This document shows positions 1 through 13,318 of a stretch of 64,000 nucleotides of DNA, in pieces. This DNA is from Cotesia glomerata (Eukaryota; Arthropoda; Insecta; Hymenoptera; Braconidae): the NCBI RefSeq assembly GCF_020080835.1, contig NC_058164.1, positions 9,618,142-9,682,141 on the forward strand, in the 5' to 3' direction. How positions within the stretch are numbered: position 1 is the stretch's first letter; each line of letters begins with the position of its first letter. The translations under genes were made by a program, and so were the position numbers. The notes beneath the pieces are model-generated. The model saw nothing but the letters and a program-made list of their open reading frames with translations, was not told the origin of the DNA and ran no database searches.

Positions 1-517
1 ACTTTATTTCTATAATTAGCGAAAGTTAGGTCTAAATTAAGAGTTAAGTCGTCTAAACTTGCGTTAGCTCTACATCAAAATTGAAATAAATTATTAACAA
101 TTAAAAAATTCCTTTTTTATAATTTCAATTAACAACTACTCATTTTATACAAAATAATTTAACCGTTTCGTAGAATTTTACTATTTTATTTCAGAGAATT
201 CAATTTATTCGAAATTGGGTTCTTAATACTAATTTGGTTTCACATTAAACAATTAAATTCTAAATATATTTTGTAATCTACTTCTTTTAGTAAATTCTAT
301 AGTGGTGAATAAGCCTGAGCTTGCTTTGGCTTAAAAACTTGGGCCAGTCTTGGTTAACATACTTGGGCCAGTCTAGGCAACCAAGCTTGGCACCCTGTTA
401 TCACTCCAGACTTCTACCAAGGCTGGGCCAAAGCGGGTTTACAAGCATGGGCCAGAGATAGACAGCATTGCGCCAAGCATGGCCCACATCTGGCCCCGTC
501 GTATTGTCCTGTATGGG
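1..517 (-). mobile_element. CCCATACAG-family TIR element, copy A (truncated by window edge)
   Basis: This is the inverted counterpart of positions 2932-3474. Its terminus reads CCTGTATGGG and is followed by TA at 518-519. The interior carries TGGGCCAG/TTGGGCC-type repeats (about 340-500). The arm runs off the left edge, so the tRNA-like core seen in copies B and C is not present. Copy B differs mainly by one extra ~24-bp CTGGCCCAAG unit. No protein is encoded, so this is a non-autonomous element. The TA flank suggests a Tc1/mariner-type target, which is an inference from the duplication only. Confidence 0.75.
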
Positions 518-2931
518 TAAACAGTTATATGTCAATGTATCAATAAAATATTAAAATTCATATTCATAAGTATAATTGTAATTTATTTGGTGTTGATTGA
601 GGTATAAAATTTATAAAAAGATTAAAAGCTTAAACTAATTGCCACTGAAGATCATGAGTAAATTTATGGGTTTATTTGTTGACAATGTTTTTATAAAGCG
701 ATATAATTATCAGATAATTAATATTATTTAGGTATTGTTGAATTATTTATTAAATCTGAAAGAATTTCTCAACTAGTCATGTATGATTAAACAATGGACG
801 ATCAATATAAGTACATACGTATGAATACAAACGTAGATGCATAAGCATTAGCTTTATCCGTCGAAACATTGCGGGAGTACGCATCCGCCTACGCTAAGAG
901 GATTCCTCGCGGGTCCATCACCTCTACATGTTCCATTTAAATGCGACTCCTACGTATTTATATGCGTACACATATATATATATATAAATATTGAGTTGGA
1001 AAGTTTCGTTTATAACAGATCCTCATAATTATTTTTATTTTATTAATTGTCATGTTGCCAAATTATTTCTACTTTTATTATTATTATTACTGTTATTGTT
1101 ATTATTAGACTTTATCGCTCATAAAAATAGATTATACTGTCAAAGTTGGGAAAAATAAATTTAGTTTGTTTGTTCAATTATAAAGTTTCAGCATTTTTTA
1201 ATGTAAACATAGTCAATGGAAAATTTATATAAGCTTCAGACTTTCGACAAAAATGAGATTTATGTGTAAAAAGTTAAATCAGTTTCACGATATTGATAAA
1301 ACAGCTTTTGTTTGGATGACGGATTTTTTGTTTTTCAAATTTATTTTTAATTATGTGTATTTAACTTTTGTCACTAAAAACAATATATTATGCTGTTCTT
1401 TTTATTTAGTAATATTTTTTAATTGATTATAATGTTCTAACGTAATGAGATAATTACTTAGATGATTATTATTTTTAAATAAGTCAAATCGTGAAAAAAA
1501 CAATAAAGTAATTCAAATTTTAGTGTGAAATTAAGTTTTATGTTGGTGCACTAATTCCTGGCGGAAAATAGTTAAATTTTATTATCGTTCTCTTGAATTT
1601 AAGTTTCTGTCACACTAAAAACCCGCCAGTATATTTTATGTGAGAAACTCTAGATTAGTTTCCATTAGTCGCGTTAAAATCGGATTATGGAATTTAGACA
1701 ATCACCTGACTCGTATTTTACCCCAAATAAAAAATGCTGTCGGAATAATGTCTTTTATTTGTCAAAACTATCCAGCGCAATTCAGTATAGATCAATTCCA
1801 CTCTAAAATATAACTGATTTAAATTACATAAAAAAGTGATAAATTATTAAAAAAACTAAAAATAATTTATTTATTTATGCTCATAGTTTCTAGTTGAAGA
1901 ATTTTATTGCAAAAAGCGAAGACATCTGAATAAATTAATTTTCTTTTAATTAAAAGCCATATAATTTATCAATTAAAATATGTTTAATTTCAATTACTGA
2001 CATCGTTACGTTCTAATGTATTAAATGCTCCAATAATTAAAAAAAATTTTGCATTAATTGCTGGCTGAAAAAATTGATACAATTAAAAAATAAAATTTAC
2101 TTGCTGGGAATTTACATATTTTTTCTCTCAATCGCATGTACACTCAGATAGTATCTTTTCTACATACATACATAAATTCTCGGGGTATCGTGATAGTTAG
2201 AAGCAATAATTGTTCATAAAATTCAAGAAAAAGTAATAATCTAAATTGCCGTAGATAAAGTATGTATTTTCTAATACTTAAAACATAAATCGTGCTCAAA
2301 GAAAACAAAGTAAAGTATTTATCAACAACTAACTGTCATAAGCTGTAAAAATTTATTTTCATTTTATTTATTAATAAAAATGATGTACCTACAACTGGCA
2401 GTGATGTGTGTAGATTTGAAAATAGATAAACGGTAATAAATCGCGTTATCACGATAACCAATCAATATAGATTATGCTTGTAGCTTGTTGCCGGTATAGC
2501 GCTAGGTCATAAGCCATCTTTTAACGTTCAATTAACCTGCGGGTTCAACGTTCGACAGGCACCCCGAAGGGCACTAATCATTAATTTCATCAAACATCAC
2601 CCGCTTTAAATCAATGTTTTAATCACTTTTATTCCTTTATTTTTTTAATCGTTATTGCCTATTACATTTATTGATTGCTTTATTTAGTGGTATTTAACAC
2701 GCATATCGTTTAGTTCTAAACGATAGTGCTAAAAATAGCAATGTCTCACGTTTAATTTCATATTATATCACAATATGAGATAATTTATCAAAGAAGCCTG
2801 CAAAAAATTAACAAAAAATGGTACATAAAATTTGACTTGAGACATGAATTATTTCTGTAAAATCTAAGGCCAATTTTAAACACGGATAATTTTGATAATA
2901 CATACAATAAATCGGATTTATAGCCGATATA
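518..2931. other. AT-rich spacer between inverted element copies A and B
   Basis: No reading frame, RNA gene or clear repeat was recognised. Two less AT-rich patches stand out, at 850-950 and at 2430-2600 (the latter with alternating purine-pyrimidine and CG-containing words). They could be conserved non-coding elements but nothing identifies a function. A short TA run lies near 970-985. Confidence 0.5.
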
Positions 2932-2933
2932 TA

Positions 2934-4000
2934 CACATACAGGACAATACGACGGGGCAAGATATGAGCCATGCTTGGCGCAATGCTGTCTATCTCTGGC
3001 CCATGCTTGTAAACCCGCTTTGGCCCAGCCTTGGTAGAAGTCTGGAGTGATAACAGGGTGCCAAGCCTGGTTGCCTAGACTGGCCCAAGCATGATAACCA
3101 AGACTGGCCCAAGTATGTTAACCAAGACTGGCTCAAGTTTTTAAGCCAAAGCAAGCCCAGGCTTATTCACCACTATAGAATTTACTAAAAGAAGTAGATT
3201 ACAAAATATATTTAGAATTTAATTGTTTAATGTGAAACCAAATTAGTATTAAGAACCCAATTTCGAATAAATTGAATTCTCTGAAATAAAATAGTAAAAT
3301 TCTACGAAACGGTTAAATTATTCTGTATAAAATGAGTAGTTGTTAATTGAAATTATAAAAAAGGAATTTTTTAATTGTTAATAATTTATTTCAATTTTGA
3401 TGTAGAGCTAACGCAAGTTTAGACGACTTAACTCTTAATTTAGACTTAACTTTCGCTAATTATAGAAATAAAGTGAAAATCGCATTTACCCTAACCGAGA
3501 TTCGAACCCGAGCCGCGCGCTTGCCAGACCGACCACTAACCCCTACGCCGTTCGACCGAAAAGTCAACGCACATCTTACCATTCATATAAGCTAAATCTA
3601 TATGGTGACAGAGTGTTACGGTTTATTATTTATATAATTTATGTTATTTAATATTGTATTTTGATGAAAATTATCTATTTTTTACAAATGTTTATTAATT
3701 TAAAAAAAAAGCAAAAGTCAAGTTCTTACATTAACTTTAGACTTTTTAAATCGTTGTGTATATTTTTAATATCATAGGTTAGGTTAGGTTACACAAACTT
3801 GGCCCAAGTTAGGGTGACTCTAGGCTTGGCCAAGGCTAGGTTATTCAGTCTTGGCCCAAGCCTGGGTAACCATTGGAATGGCCAAGGCTGATTGCCCAGT
3901 TATGGCCCGTACATGGGACAATATAGGTTTGCCAATATGGGCTTCCCAATAGTGTCCCAGGCATGACCCCGTCGTTCAACTCTGGGGCTTCCTGTATGGG
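2934..4000 (+). mobile_element. CCCATACAG-family TIR element, copy B
   Basis: The left end reads CACATACAGGA (one base off the family terminus) and the right end TCCTGTATGGG; both are flanked by TA (2932-2933 and 4001-4002). Order inside: left block of TGGCCCA/TTGGCC repeats (2960-3135), an AT-rich segment shared with copy A, a tRNA-like core on the minus strand (3487-3552), another AT-rich segment, then a right block of TTGGCCCAAG/GGCCAAGGCTAGG repeats (3795-3960) with a period near 52 bp. There is no coding capacity. The same order in copy C (22907-24818) defines the element. Confidence 0.8.
3487..3552 (-). other. tRNA-like sequence inside element copy B
   Basis: The minus strand has a perfect B-box-like GGGTTCGAATCT with a pairable T stem and an A-box-like TAGGGGTTAGTGG. 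The acceptor arms do not pair well and the body is only about 66 nt, so this is not read as a functional tRNA. Copy C has the same sequence at about 23880-23946 with substitutions. It is either an internal Pol III promoter relic or an old SINE captured by the TIR element. Confidence 0.6.
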
Positions 4001-4002
4001 TA

Positions 4003-6796
4003 CAAAAAAAAATTGATCTCAAACATTTCTATCGCATTCAACAACGTTTCAATGGTCCTCATAACAGTATTAGTATTATTATTTTATACATTCCTCATGG
4101 AACGATACAAAGTCCTTTTATGTTTGAAAATAGTAGTATCCAAATCCGGTCCTTCGATCCATATTATTTCTTTATTCATCTGAAATAAAAAAGTGATTTT
4201 ATTTTCATTATCCTTAAATTAATTTCAGAGGAACAAATTCATTTTGAAGAATTAAATAAAAAATTACCAAATAAATAATATTTTTTTTTTTAATTTATAG
4301 ATTCGTAGAAATGTATCGGGCCATAAACTCAACATGTGTCCTTTGACGGACAATTGAGCTTCACCTTCTAATGTAAGACTATTTTACACATTTTTTAAGG
4401 CTTTTGAAATTTGATACTTTAGACCATATCATTATTGACTACACTAACTACTATGAACCGAAAAAAATTCTCAGTACCTTAAAAGTTATTATTATGCAGC
4501 TCCCAAACCCGAATAAATATATATATATATATATTTTTTTTTTTTTTATTAAATTAACCTGCAAATAACGTAATACTTTAAGTTTAAAAATATAACAAGC
4601 AAAATGAATTTATAATTTTCACAATCTAATTAATTATCTAAAATCTGTTGTTATGATTTGATTACACGTATAAGTATGTCTCACGGAATTAAATTAACCG
4701 TGATTAAATCACGGGCGTGACCAGAGGAAACTCTCACGACCGGTTTTTCTTAACACAACACACATTAATTTAAACCCACTATAACACCATACACACCATC
4801 CACACATAATGCGATATAAACTGTATTAGCTTAGTCAGTACCTGTGGATATGTTACTGTACATTACATTGCATTGCATTAGTAGTTGGATTATTTTGCAG
4901 TTAAAGTCGGCTTTAATATGTTAAAGTAATATTTATCATAACAATAACATTGATAGTACAACATTCATCAGAGTTTACAAAATAAATTTATGAGTATTTT
5001 ACTACATTTATTGTATATCAAATTTTGCATTATTTGAAATTTTCAGAAATTTGATAATTTTAAAAATGAAAAAAGAAATGAATTATTACTAGAAATGTTT
5101 TAAAAAATTCCACTTATAAAAATTAAAGAAAAATATTAACATTTTTTTTTTAATATTTTCTTAGTACTACTCATTTATATTTTCAATGAAACCAATGAAA
5201 TTGCCAGATGTTGGTTACGTTATTTTTTAAATGGTGTAACTTTTTAATTTTCATGGCTTTTCAAAGTCATTAATTTGTATAATTATGAGGTAATTTATTG
5301 AAAATTTATGTCCATACACTGATAGAATAATTTATTGAAATTTAATAAGATTTAATTGCATTTAAAAAATGGCTTATCAAAAACTGTGTAAATAAATAAG
5401 TATCAAATTTTCTCAAGCAGTCATAAAAAAAATCATAGTTTTAGCATTTATGCAATAAATATTGTTTATTTCAAAAAAATTGTGAATCTGACTTTTTTTC
5501 TCTCAATAAATTCTTTTGACAGAGTATTATGTTAAGTTCACCATTTTTAGGAAAAAAAAAAAAAACAGCAGTAAGGATTAAAAAGCTGTAAGATGTAAAC
5601 AAATGTATATTCTCGCGGTATCTACCGCTGTCACCAATGCAAACTATCAAACTATCGCGTAATTTACGCTGCAGTGCAGTTAAAACATACCGTAGTAGTC
5701 ATAAAGGATTGAACCGAGAAAAAATATGTAACATGCATGTATATATTTATGTAAAAAAAAAAAGTTAAGGAGGAGAAGGCAATGTCTAGAATAAAGCATA
5801 AAAAGAATAAGAATAAGAAGTGGATATATGTGCTCAAGTCGGAGCGAAATGTAGCGCCGTGGCGAGCGCACATTATGTGTAATGTTAAGTACATATATAC
5901 ATATTATACTAAGGCTGTGTTCTGTCTTACTATTATATATAAACATATATGTGTATACGCATGAAAATATACACATATGTATGTTTCTGTTCCCACCGCA
6001 GCAACTGCAGCTTGAGTGGATATTCTGACGGCTAAAAATGAATGTAGACGTGATGGGGTAGACGAAAGGCGCAAGGTGAGGCCAGACCAGAGTGTCATGT
6101 ACCCTGAAGAGTCTCATACACTTACACTTTTTGAAAATATATATATACATATGTGTGAATGTGGGCATGTGTACTTTTGCTAGCAGTGTCTAGGGCTCGA
6201 CTACTTTTCTTTATATTACTTAGTCGCGTATAGCGTAGGTATAATAATAATGTATGGGCACATAGGCATGAGCACACATCACACATGTATGAATATATGC
6301 AGGTCTTGAGAGCAGTCCCCTTATATATTACATTGGTCGTTCAAGAACCTCGCCAAGACATATCATTGCTTATTAATCTGAAGGAAGGTAATGAGGGGAC
6401 GACGACATCCGTAAAAAACTCTAAAATAGGTACGCAGTTGAATACGAATGGAATGAAAGAAAAAATAAAAAAACGTGCCTGAGTTGACGGAGACTGTGCC
6501 AAAAACCGAGTGAAGGCTCAAGGAGTAAGTCCTGCTCTACTCGAGTTCAATTGTCGAGCGAGGGCAAAAAGGCACGGCATTTTATGCTTCCCTGAATTTA
6601 TCTACAAATTTATGTATGGAAAGTTGTGGTTATTTTTTCATTTATTTTAAGTTACGGGATTGATCTAGAAAATTTTGTTATACAAAAAAAAAATTGTAGG
6701 AAAAATTAAAGTTGTCATATCGTTATCCAGGACCAGACTTCAATATCTTCATTTTCATAATTTTCATTCAAAAATTTACGATGTTTCATCGTGAAA
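4003..6796. other. AT-rich spacer with no recognised gene
   Basis: Holds a short TA run with adjacent poly-T (about 4519-4550) and otherwise unique AT-rich sequence. Positions 5600-6560 are less AT-rich. Small open frames there (for example 5680-6168 minus, 5782-5964 plus and 6285-6482 plus) show no domain, no biased codon use and strongly low-complexity peptides, so none is called as a gene. Confidence 0.5.
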
Positions 6797-6811
6797 ATGC
6801 TTATAAAAGTA

Positions 6812-7270
6812 GATAGATAGATTTGTTACATTGTACAGCAGTAAGAACTGCCTTTTACAATTTTTTCATCACAATTGTACTGCCTCTCTCTATTTCACTG
6901 CGTTCGAATTTCTTTCAAATTTTTCACTGCGTTCAAAGTTTCTGCCTTTCAAATTTCGCACATAGATATCGCAACCTGCTCTTTCAACTTTTTATAATCT
7001 CTGCGTATCTCTTGTGGCTGTGGACCGACTTGTGCTTCCTGTACTATATTTACCCTATTCCTCACCTCTTTCGAATGGCTGTTGGAATAGTGGCGATGGG
7101 GAAACCACAGAGAAAACCCATGCCAGTACAAGTCGGCTACCGGAGCGACCCCCGACGGTTGGTTTTGGAACTATTCGAATAACCGTCGGGGCTCGAACCC
7201 TCGCCTCACGGCATGATGTATGAACGAATTAACGATATAATGACTTAACCCGCTCGGCCATCCTGCCGCT
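6812..7270 (-). mobile_element. tRNA-derived SINE, copy 1
   Basis: The minus strand begins with a tRNA(Ser/Leu-like) head, GCGGCAGGATGGCCGAGCGGG (A box), followed about 55 bases later by a B box GGTTCGAGCCCC. An unrelated body of ~370 bp follows, ending in a TCTA-type tail (plus-strand GATAGATAGAT at 6812-6822). The element is flanked by a perfect 15-bp duplication, ATGCTTATAAAAGTA, at 6797-6811 and 7271-7285, the hallmark of LINE-mediated insertion. The body contains two copies of a GAACGCAGTGAAA motif. A second copy is at 17616-18072. Apparent open frames here (6823-7182 and others) are shadows of the SINE body. Confidence 0.92.
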
Positions 7271-7285
7271 ATGCTTATAAAAGTA

Positions 7286-10009
7286 TTAAACATTCGAATT
7301 TTTCTGCAATACATAGAAATTAAAATTTATATTTAATTTTTGTGTGTTTGTTCGTATCTTCAATACTTTACTCAAATATTTAATTTCAAAATTTTGACTA
7401 TTTTTCTTGCTTAAAAACTTAAAAGTTTTCGTAACCAAAAATTTGTAATAGAAAATACTTGAAATAAGCGATTATCGAACCTGGATTTCATAACACAATT
7501 TAAATGAAAATCGGTGATGTTTTATGAGCAAACGCAATCACTTTCACGTCAATTTTACTATAAATTCTATTGAAATTCAGTCAGTAAAGAACACTTCTCC
7601 ACCTTTCACAGATTAAAAAACTTCATCGCATATCAAAATAAAATTTTACAAATTACGTTTCCAAATAACCAATCATGCTTAATAATTGTAAGAATAATAA
7701 AGTTTAAAATATTTTTGATAGAGCACGAAGTGAATTTATTGAAAACGAGGAAAGATAATTTTTTCCGCTCATTGTACAACAATCGCCAGAATTTTCCTAC
7801 TTATCGCTTCGACGCAGCCGTACCATGCGCCAATCCTCATTAAAAATAATCTTCCGCGTACCGCATGACAAAAAAAAATATTATCGCATGATTAACAACT
7901 CAAACATTAGTCACTTTGTTACAGAAAAAGTAAATAAATTAATAACTGTAGAGGAATGTATGAAAGAGATCACTAAAAGTTTATAAATTAGAAAGGAAAG
8001 TTATTTAAATAAAACAGCATATCTAATTATTGATTGCTTAAACGTACGTTAAATATCCAGGTGTTTATGTCATACAGTATCATTGATAAATGTTATTTAT
8101 ATGTTCGATATATCTATATCTAAGAAGTGTGATGCAATTACGTGCCTACGCCTGAGTATAGGAAAACGATCGCAAGCTTTACAATATATAATATACTTAC
8201 ATGCTGTACTGTGATGTACGTTATGCAAAAATATTCCACACTAAGCTTCCTTATTGTCGTCATTGCTTTAAGGTTTCGTCTCGGGCTTTTTTTATCCCGA
8301 TTGAATAACGTGAATTATTGTTGCTATTTTTATAAAAGGCTCAATGAATATTTTTTATACTGTTATCGTAACCGCAGTCGTTGTAAAAAATGTATATCAT
8401 GATGCCTTATCAAAAATTTGTGATGTAGTATAATATTGAAATATTTTAACAAAAAGTTATATTTGATTAACTTTTAATCAAAAATATTGTAGTGCCAGTT
8501 TAGATTTACGGTCTCCTGGTTTTTTTGGCATAAAAAAAATTCAGAAGTATTTTTATTGTTATATTTATGGCAAGCTTACAAAGATCTTGTAAGAAAATTT
8601 GTAGGAATAAATTTTTCAATTAATTATAAAGCTTTTGATGTAACCAAAAATTTGATAGTGACCAAAAATCGTTGAGAAAATGTGTCTATAAAAGTCTCGT
8701 GATTTTTGGTATCTTTTTTTCGTATTTTACGCGAAAAACAAACAATTAAAAAAACTATAAAAAATGTCAATATTTTTATTTTTTCAAAAATTTTTTTTAA
8801 TTGAAAAATTGACATTTCTGAAAGTCTTTTTTTTTTTAATATTCTATTTATGCTGAACTCTAAGAAAAACTAGTTAAAAGAAATTCTAAAAATCATTATA
8901 ATGGATTTTAATATCATGAACCGTAAAACTAAACAATTACTAATATATTGTCAAACTTGACTAGAATTATAAAAAAAATATCCTTCGAAACTTGAGTTCA
9001 ATTTGATAACACTTATCCGAGGTTATGCTACCTTCAATGTACGAGCATTTATGACGTTTTTACATAAGTAATAATGAAAAATTTATCCAATAATTGTTAT
9101 TTTCTTAAATATAAGAAACTTTTCATTCATGATTTCGCACATATTCGTTGTAAAAAAATTTTCCACTTGAAGCCCTAAATAATTTATCGACGCGAATCAT
9201 TGAAACTTTTTAATCTAGAATTAAACCCTTTCCCAAGGTTCGATATTCACAAATAGAAATAGAGTGTATTAAGAGAAATTGATCAGGTCATCTCGACCTT
9301 CAGGCCCCGAGTTTGTGGAATAGCTTTTATCGATCTTGATACTTATACCTCTATTTCTCTTCACTCTATTTAGACACTGCACTAAGACATCTGCAATAGT
9401 TGAATTTGCACACACATACAGTACAAACCAACAAATTATCTATCTGAAAATATATTACACCAGTAATTACTTTTCCAATATCACACAATCCATTTTAAAT
9501 TCACTTTAAAATCATCTCTGAAAAAGCATTATAAATTATAAGGTTTTAAGAATTGATTATAGGAATCAATATTCAACTTTACAATCTAATTACTTTCCAT
9601 AAATAAACTCAAGTATAATAAAATCAAAAATAAAATAGAAGTTAACTAAACTAAAATTAACGATAATCGATTGATTGGATGTTAAATATAAATATAAAAA
9701 AGCTATATAGAAACTCAATAGTTAAAAGTTCCCTCCGGTTTTTTAACGTCCATGGATGAATGAGTAATCTGATAGTAAAGCTTTTACAGAAAGGCTTCAC
9801 TTATTCTCAAGTTCTCTATATTTTTTGCTACTCTGCCATATACTCGTACTCCCTACGGGGTATTTTTTTCCCTGTTTTAAAAGATCACAAACAACTATTC
9901 AATTACCCGTTGGTCATTGGTTAACTTTAAGTCAAGTGTTGAAAACTGATAAAAAAAATACTACAATTAATTTTCAAAAATATTATCCTCTCTTTTTAAT
10001 TTTTTCTCA
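7286..10009. other. AT-rich spacer with no recognised gene
   Basis: Unique, very AT-rich sequence. The only structure noted is an imperfect inverted repeat at about 9250-9375, whose arms share words such as AAATAGAAATAGAG; it could be an old foldback MITE. No convincing coding frame or RNA gene. Confidence 0.45.
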
Positions 10010-10280
10010 CACTGATAGAAGGATTTATTTGTATCAAAAAATATTTGTTAATAGTTAACAAATCATTTATTAGAGATCACTTTTTAGTATTAAACAAATA
10101 TTTCTTAGTATTTAAAATGATTTGTTTGTATTTAATAAATTTGATATTCATTTATTAAATATTAATAAATCTTTTTAAATACTAAGAAATATTTGTTAAG
10201 GACTAAAAAGTGATCTCTAATAAATGATTTGTTAATTATTAATAAATATTTTTAACTATAAACAAATCCTTCTATCAGTG
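10010..10280. mobile_element. 271-bp foldback MITE, CACTGATAGAAGG family
   Basis: Almost the whole element is one palindrome. The left end CACTGATAGAAGGATTT is mirrored by AAATCCTTCTATCAGTG, and the arms stay complementary nearly to the centre (for example AGAGATCACTTTTTAGT against ACTAAAAAGTGATCTCT). The same termini bound the much larger composite element at 15797-22793. The flanks are CA and TA, so the expected TA duplication is imperfect on the left. Non-coding and presumably moved in trans. Confidence 0.85.
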
Positions 10281-12861
10281 TAGTCTTGAAAAAATAAAAA
10301 CTTATATAAATATTGTTTTTTTTTTAAACCAGTAAAAAATTGTATACCTCCAAAAAGTCAACTCATGTTTTCTAAGCCCTTAGAAAAACATCTTCAATAC
10401 CAACTTCCCATATTCTTCTCCTCCTTCACTACACTCTTGAAATTTTAATTTTCTCGTATCATACAGGTTAACTCAAATTAAAGCGTACAACCCAAAAGAA
10501 TGAAAAACTAAAAACGCATAATTTATATAATTAAGAGAATAAGGAAAAATCTTATCTCTGGTGTATTTATATGATATAATGGGTTTTTTTTTTGTTAAAT
10601 TCAGCATTATTGAAAAGATCTTGACCTGAATTTTTGCCTCTTCAAAGTTTCGTATGGTTTTTAGCAATAGTTGATTTATTATGATAACTTTTCAGAGTAT
10701 TTATAAATAGATTTGAATTTCGCGCCCGATAAAATTTGTTTATTTATTTTTTTTTGTAAATGTGAATGTGGTTTACATCAAACATTAATCCTTATCATTA
10801 TCATCTAAAGAATAACAAAAATTTCCCGACGGGCATGTTTTTCTTATTAAATGTGTTTCTATAGTCGAATTTGGTATCATCAGAAAGGTCGCAATTTAAA
10901 TTTATCTTTTTACAGTTTGATATTTTTTTGGCGATAGTCAATTTATCTTCTAAATAAAAATGCATGAAAGTTTTGAAGTCAGTCATCGATCAAAACTAGA
11001 AAAAAACGGGCCACGATTCATAATTAGTTGAAATTAAAGTGCAAGCTATTCAAATTTATAGTCATCTAAATGATAAAGACAATAAGAAAAATTTTGTGAG
11101 AGGTGTATTTTCATTTAAGAAGGAATTTTTTAAATTAAATTAATTTTATTTATTTATTAAATTTTTGATCATGCAGCTACTGCTACCCGTGACTACAAAT
11201 CAGTACACAAGCTTTAGTATAGTAGATTGTTTTATTTTTCTTAATAATACTGGTATCCAAATTTGGTATCACCAGATAGGTATTGATCTAAATATGTACC
11301 TTTCCATAATTTCATATATTTTATTGTGAAAGTCAATTTTTTATGTTAAGTTTTTAAAGGAGTATTGAATAGCTTATTGGTTCTGTAAGTTTTTTCTTTC
11401 AAATTGGTCGATAAAATTATTGGTAATTTTTTCACAGCAATATTCTTTCTTTAATTAATTTTAAAAGTACCTAAACCAGAAATATTGCGTTATAAAATAT
11501 CAAAAAGTCATTAAGCCAAAATTTTTTTCACTCATAATTTGTAATTCTCGGCAGTCACATAGTGTCCTTTAAAACGCCAATTCAAATAAACTTGTATGAA
11601 GAAAACTGTGTGGCTTTTTTAGCGAGCCCAGAATTTGAAACATATTGTCAACTGATGCATTTCACACATATCTCCAGCATCTGTTGGTGGCATGTGAATT
11701 GGTATGTTTCATCTGTCCACATATCTCTCGTCAATCCATCCCTATCTGTTTATCTACTCTCTATTCACTCGTCTCACTCTCGCTGTAGCCATTGCCATTG
11801 CCATTACCATTATCATCATTATTTTCAACAATTCGTTTCACCAGAACGCTCTAATTAAAAAACCAAACGCCAATACATTTTTATTTTTCCCCATAAAAAC
11901 TCCCTTTTGCATACAATGTATACATGTAGAGAGCTTTGTTTCCAATTTTCAAAAACGTTATTTACTTTCCCGTTAATTCATTAAATCTTTACTTCCTTTT
12001 TTTTATTGTATTTCGCAAAACATATAAAAATGTACCCACAAATTCCTTCCACATAATTTTTTTTACGGTTTTAATTTTTTACCCGGCACTTAATTTCCTG
12101 AGATTCTTTACTGGGCACTTGAATCCTCCTCCTCTTAAAAGTTGAACTTAAAACTTATTCTTATCCTCGGTCGGCTGTTTGCAGAAGAGTTTTTGGAGTA
12201 GAGCTCAGGTACTGAATACTACGATGAATAATACCCGAGCCGGGGATTCCCCAATCGGGTGGTAGTACTTTTATTTATTTACGAGCTGGGGGGCCTTGTA
12301 TGTACTTATACGTCCATCTTGTTCTACACTACAGTTTAATTTTATTATACTTTCAGCTAGCCCTCGGTTCTCCAACTCTGTCACATACGTACTGTATACT
12401 AGGCAAAGATCCCGTCTTTTGAGTGTTATGTAGTAGTAGGACCATCTCATCACATGTTGATGTGGAGGGTCTCCAAGAGGCGAGGTTCTGGATGACACGT
12501 GTCAAGTTTTGTGGATTTTGTTAAATTCCCTCTGCCCATATAATAATTTTAAATTTTTTCTTCAAATCTTAAATGTATTTAAAACTCAATGTAAGTTGAG
12601 TGGCAATATTTTCTTTTTCATTTTTTAGGTTTTTCTTTCTGTTTTTTTTTTTTTTGATACTTTGTCCTGCTACACTTTATCTTAAATATTATATCTACAG
12701 ATGCTTGACTATGACTTGAATTTTATTTTGAGTTGAGAAAAACCAATGCCGTGATTTATGACTCGAGATTTTTTATTTCTGTTAAATTACATATACAAGT
12801 AAAAGTAGACGTCACTAATTTTGTACGTACTACGTCATGAGAAAATTATTTTTAAAATAAG
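10281..12861. other. AT-rich spacer with a less AT-rich patch
   Basis: Mostly AT-rich unique sequence. Positions 12150-12540 are more balanced and include a minus-strand open frame of 75 codons (12271-12498) with no family I recognise. Without splice or codon evidence I do not call it a gene. The plus-strand frames at 11562-12145 are Ser/His/Ile/Phe-rich low-complexity translations and are not supported. Confidence 0.45.
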
Positions 12862-12865
12862 TTAA

Positions 12866-13106
12866 CAGGCGAGACCATCTTTTTCTCGCTTTGCTCTCAC
12901 GGAGTTCAACGGAACTATCTCTGTCGCACTCCCAACAGCAGAGCAATTGCAGTTTCGATTGGTTTCACGAAACGAATGAAATTTTTGAAAAAAACGCTTT
13001 GTGGTGAAATAGTTTATTAAATTATCTATTATCTCTAAAAATTTTTTTTCAAAATTTCCATTCGTTTCGCTAAGCCGATTGAAACTGCAATCACTGGTCT
13101 CGGCTG
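12866..13106. mobile_element. TTAA-flanked 241-bp MITE
   Basis: Flanked by TTAA on both sides (12862-12865 and 13107-13110). Termini CAGGCGAGACCA and TGGTCTCGGCTG are inverted matches. A longer internal inverted pair lies at about 12949-12990 and 13050-13093 (TTGCAGTTTCGATTGG against CCGATTGAAACTGCAA). The left arm carries about 70 extra bases between outer and inner repeats. The TTAA target fits the piggyBac type, although the ends do not start with the usual CCY. Confidence 0.75.
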
Positions 13107-13318
13107 TTAAATAGCTTTTATTTGGTTTTATTCATTGGATACTTGTAGGCTTGTTGATGTTTGTCTTTGGTTAATTTTAATCATCACTTTCTTAAGCCGC
13201 TTGATAGATTTATCGCTCGATCACGGTCTTATGTGGGATATTACATTATACCTTGTTTAACAAATAATGGCTTACTTTCATTTTTGTTGTTATTTTTTAT
13301 CAATATAAATTTATATAT

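Noticed and set aside
3776..3792. TTAGG-like repeat (about three units), the insect telomere motif
   Set aside because: Too few units, embedded in the repeat array of element copy B; copy C has a related GGTTAGGTTAC.
5664..6482. Cluster of overlapping open frames
   Set aside because: Peptides are low-complexity, the frames conflict, no domain, splice or start context supports them.
12271..12498. 75-codon minus-strand frame with non-repetitive composition
   Set aside because: It looks less random than most, but no domain was recognised and no splice partner found, so it is left as an unassigned possibility.
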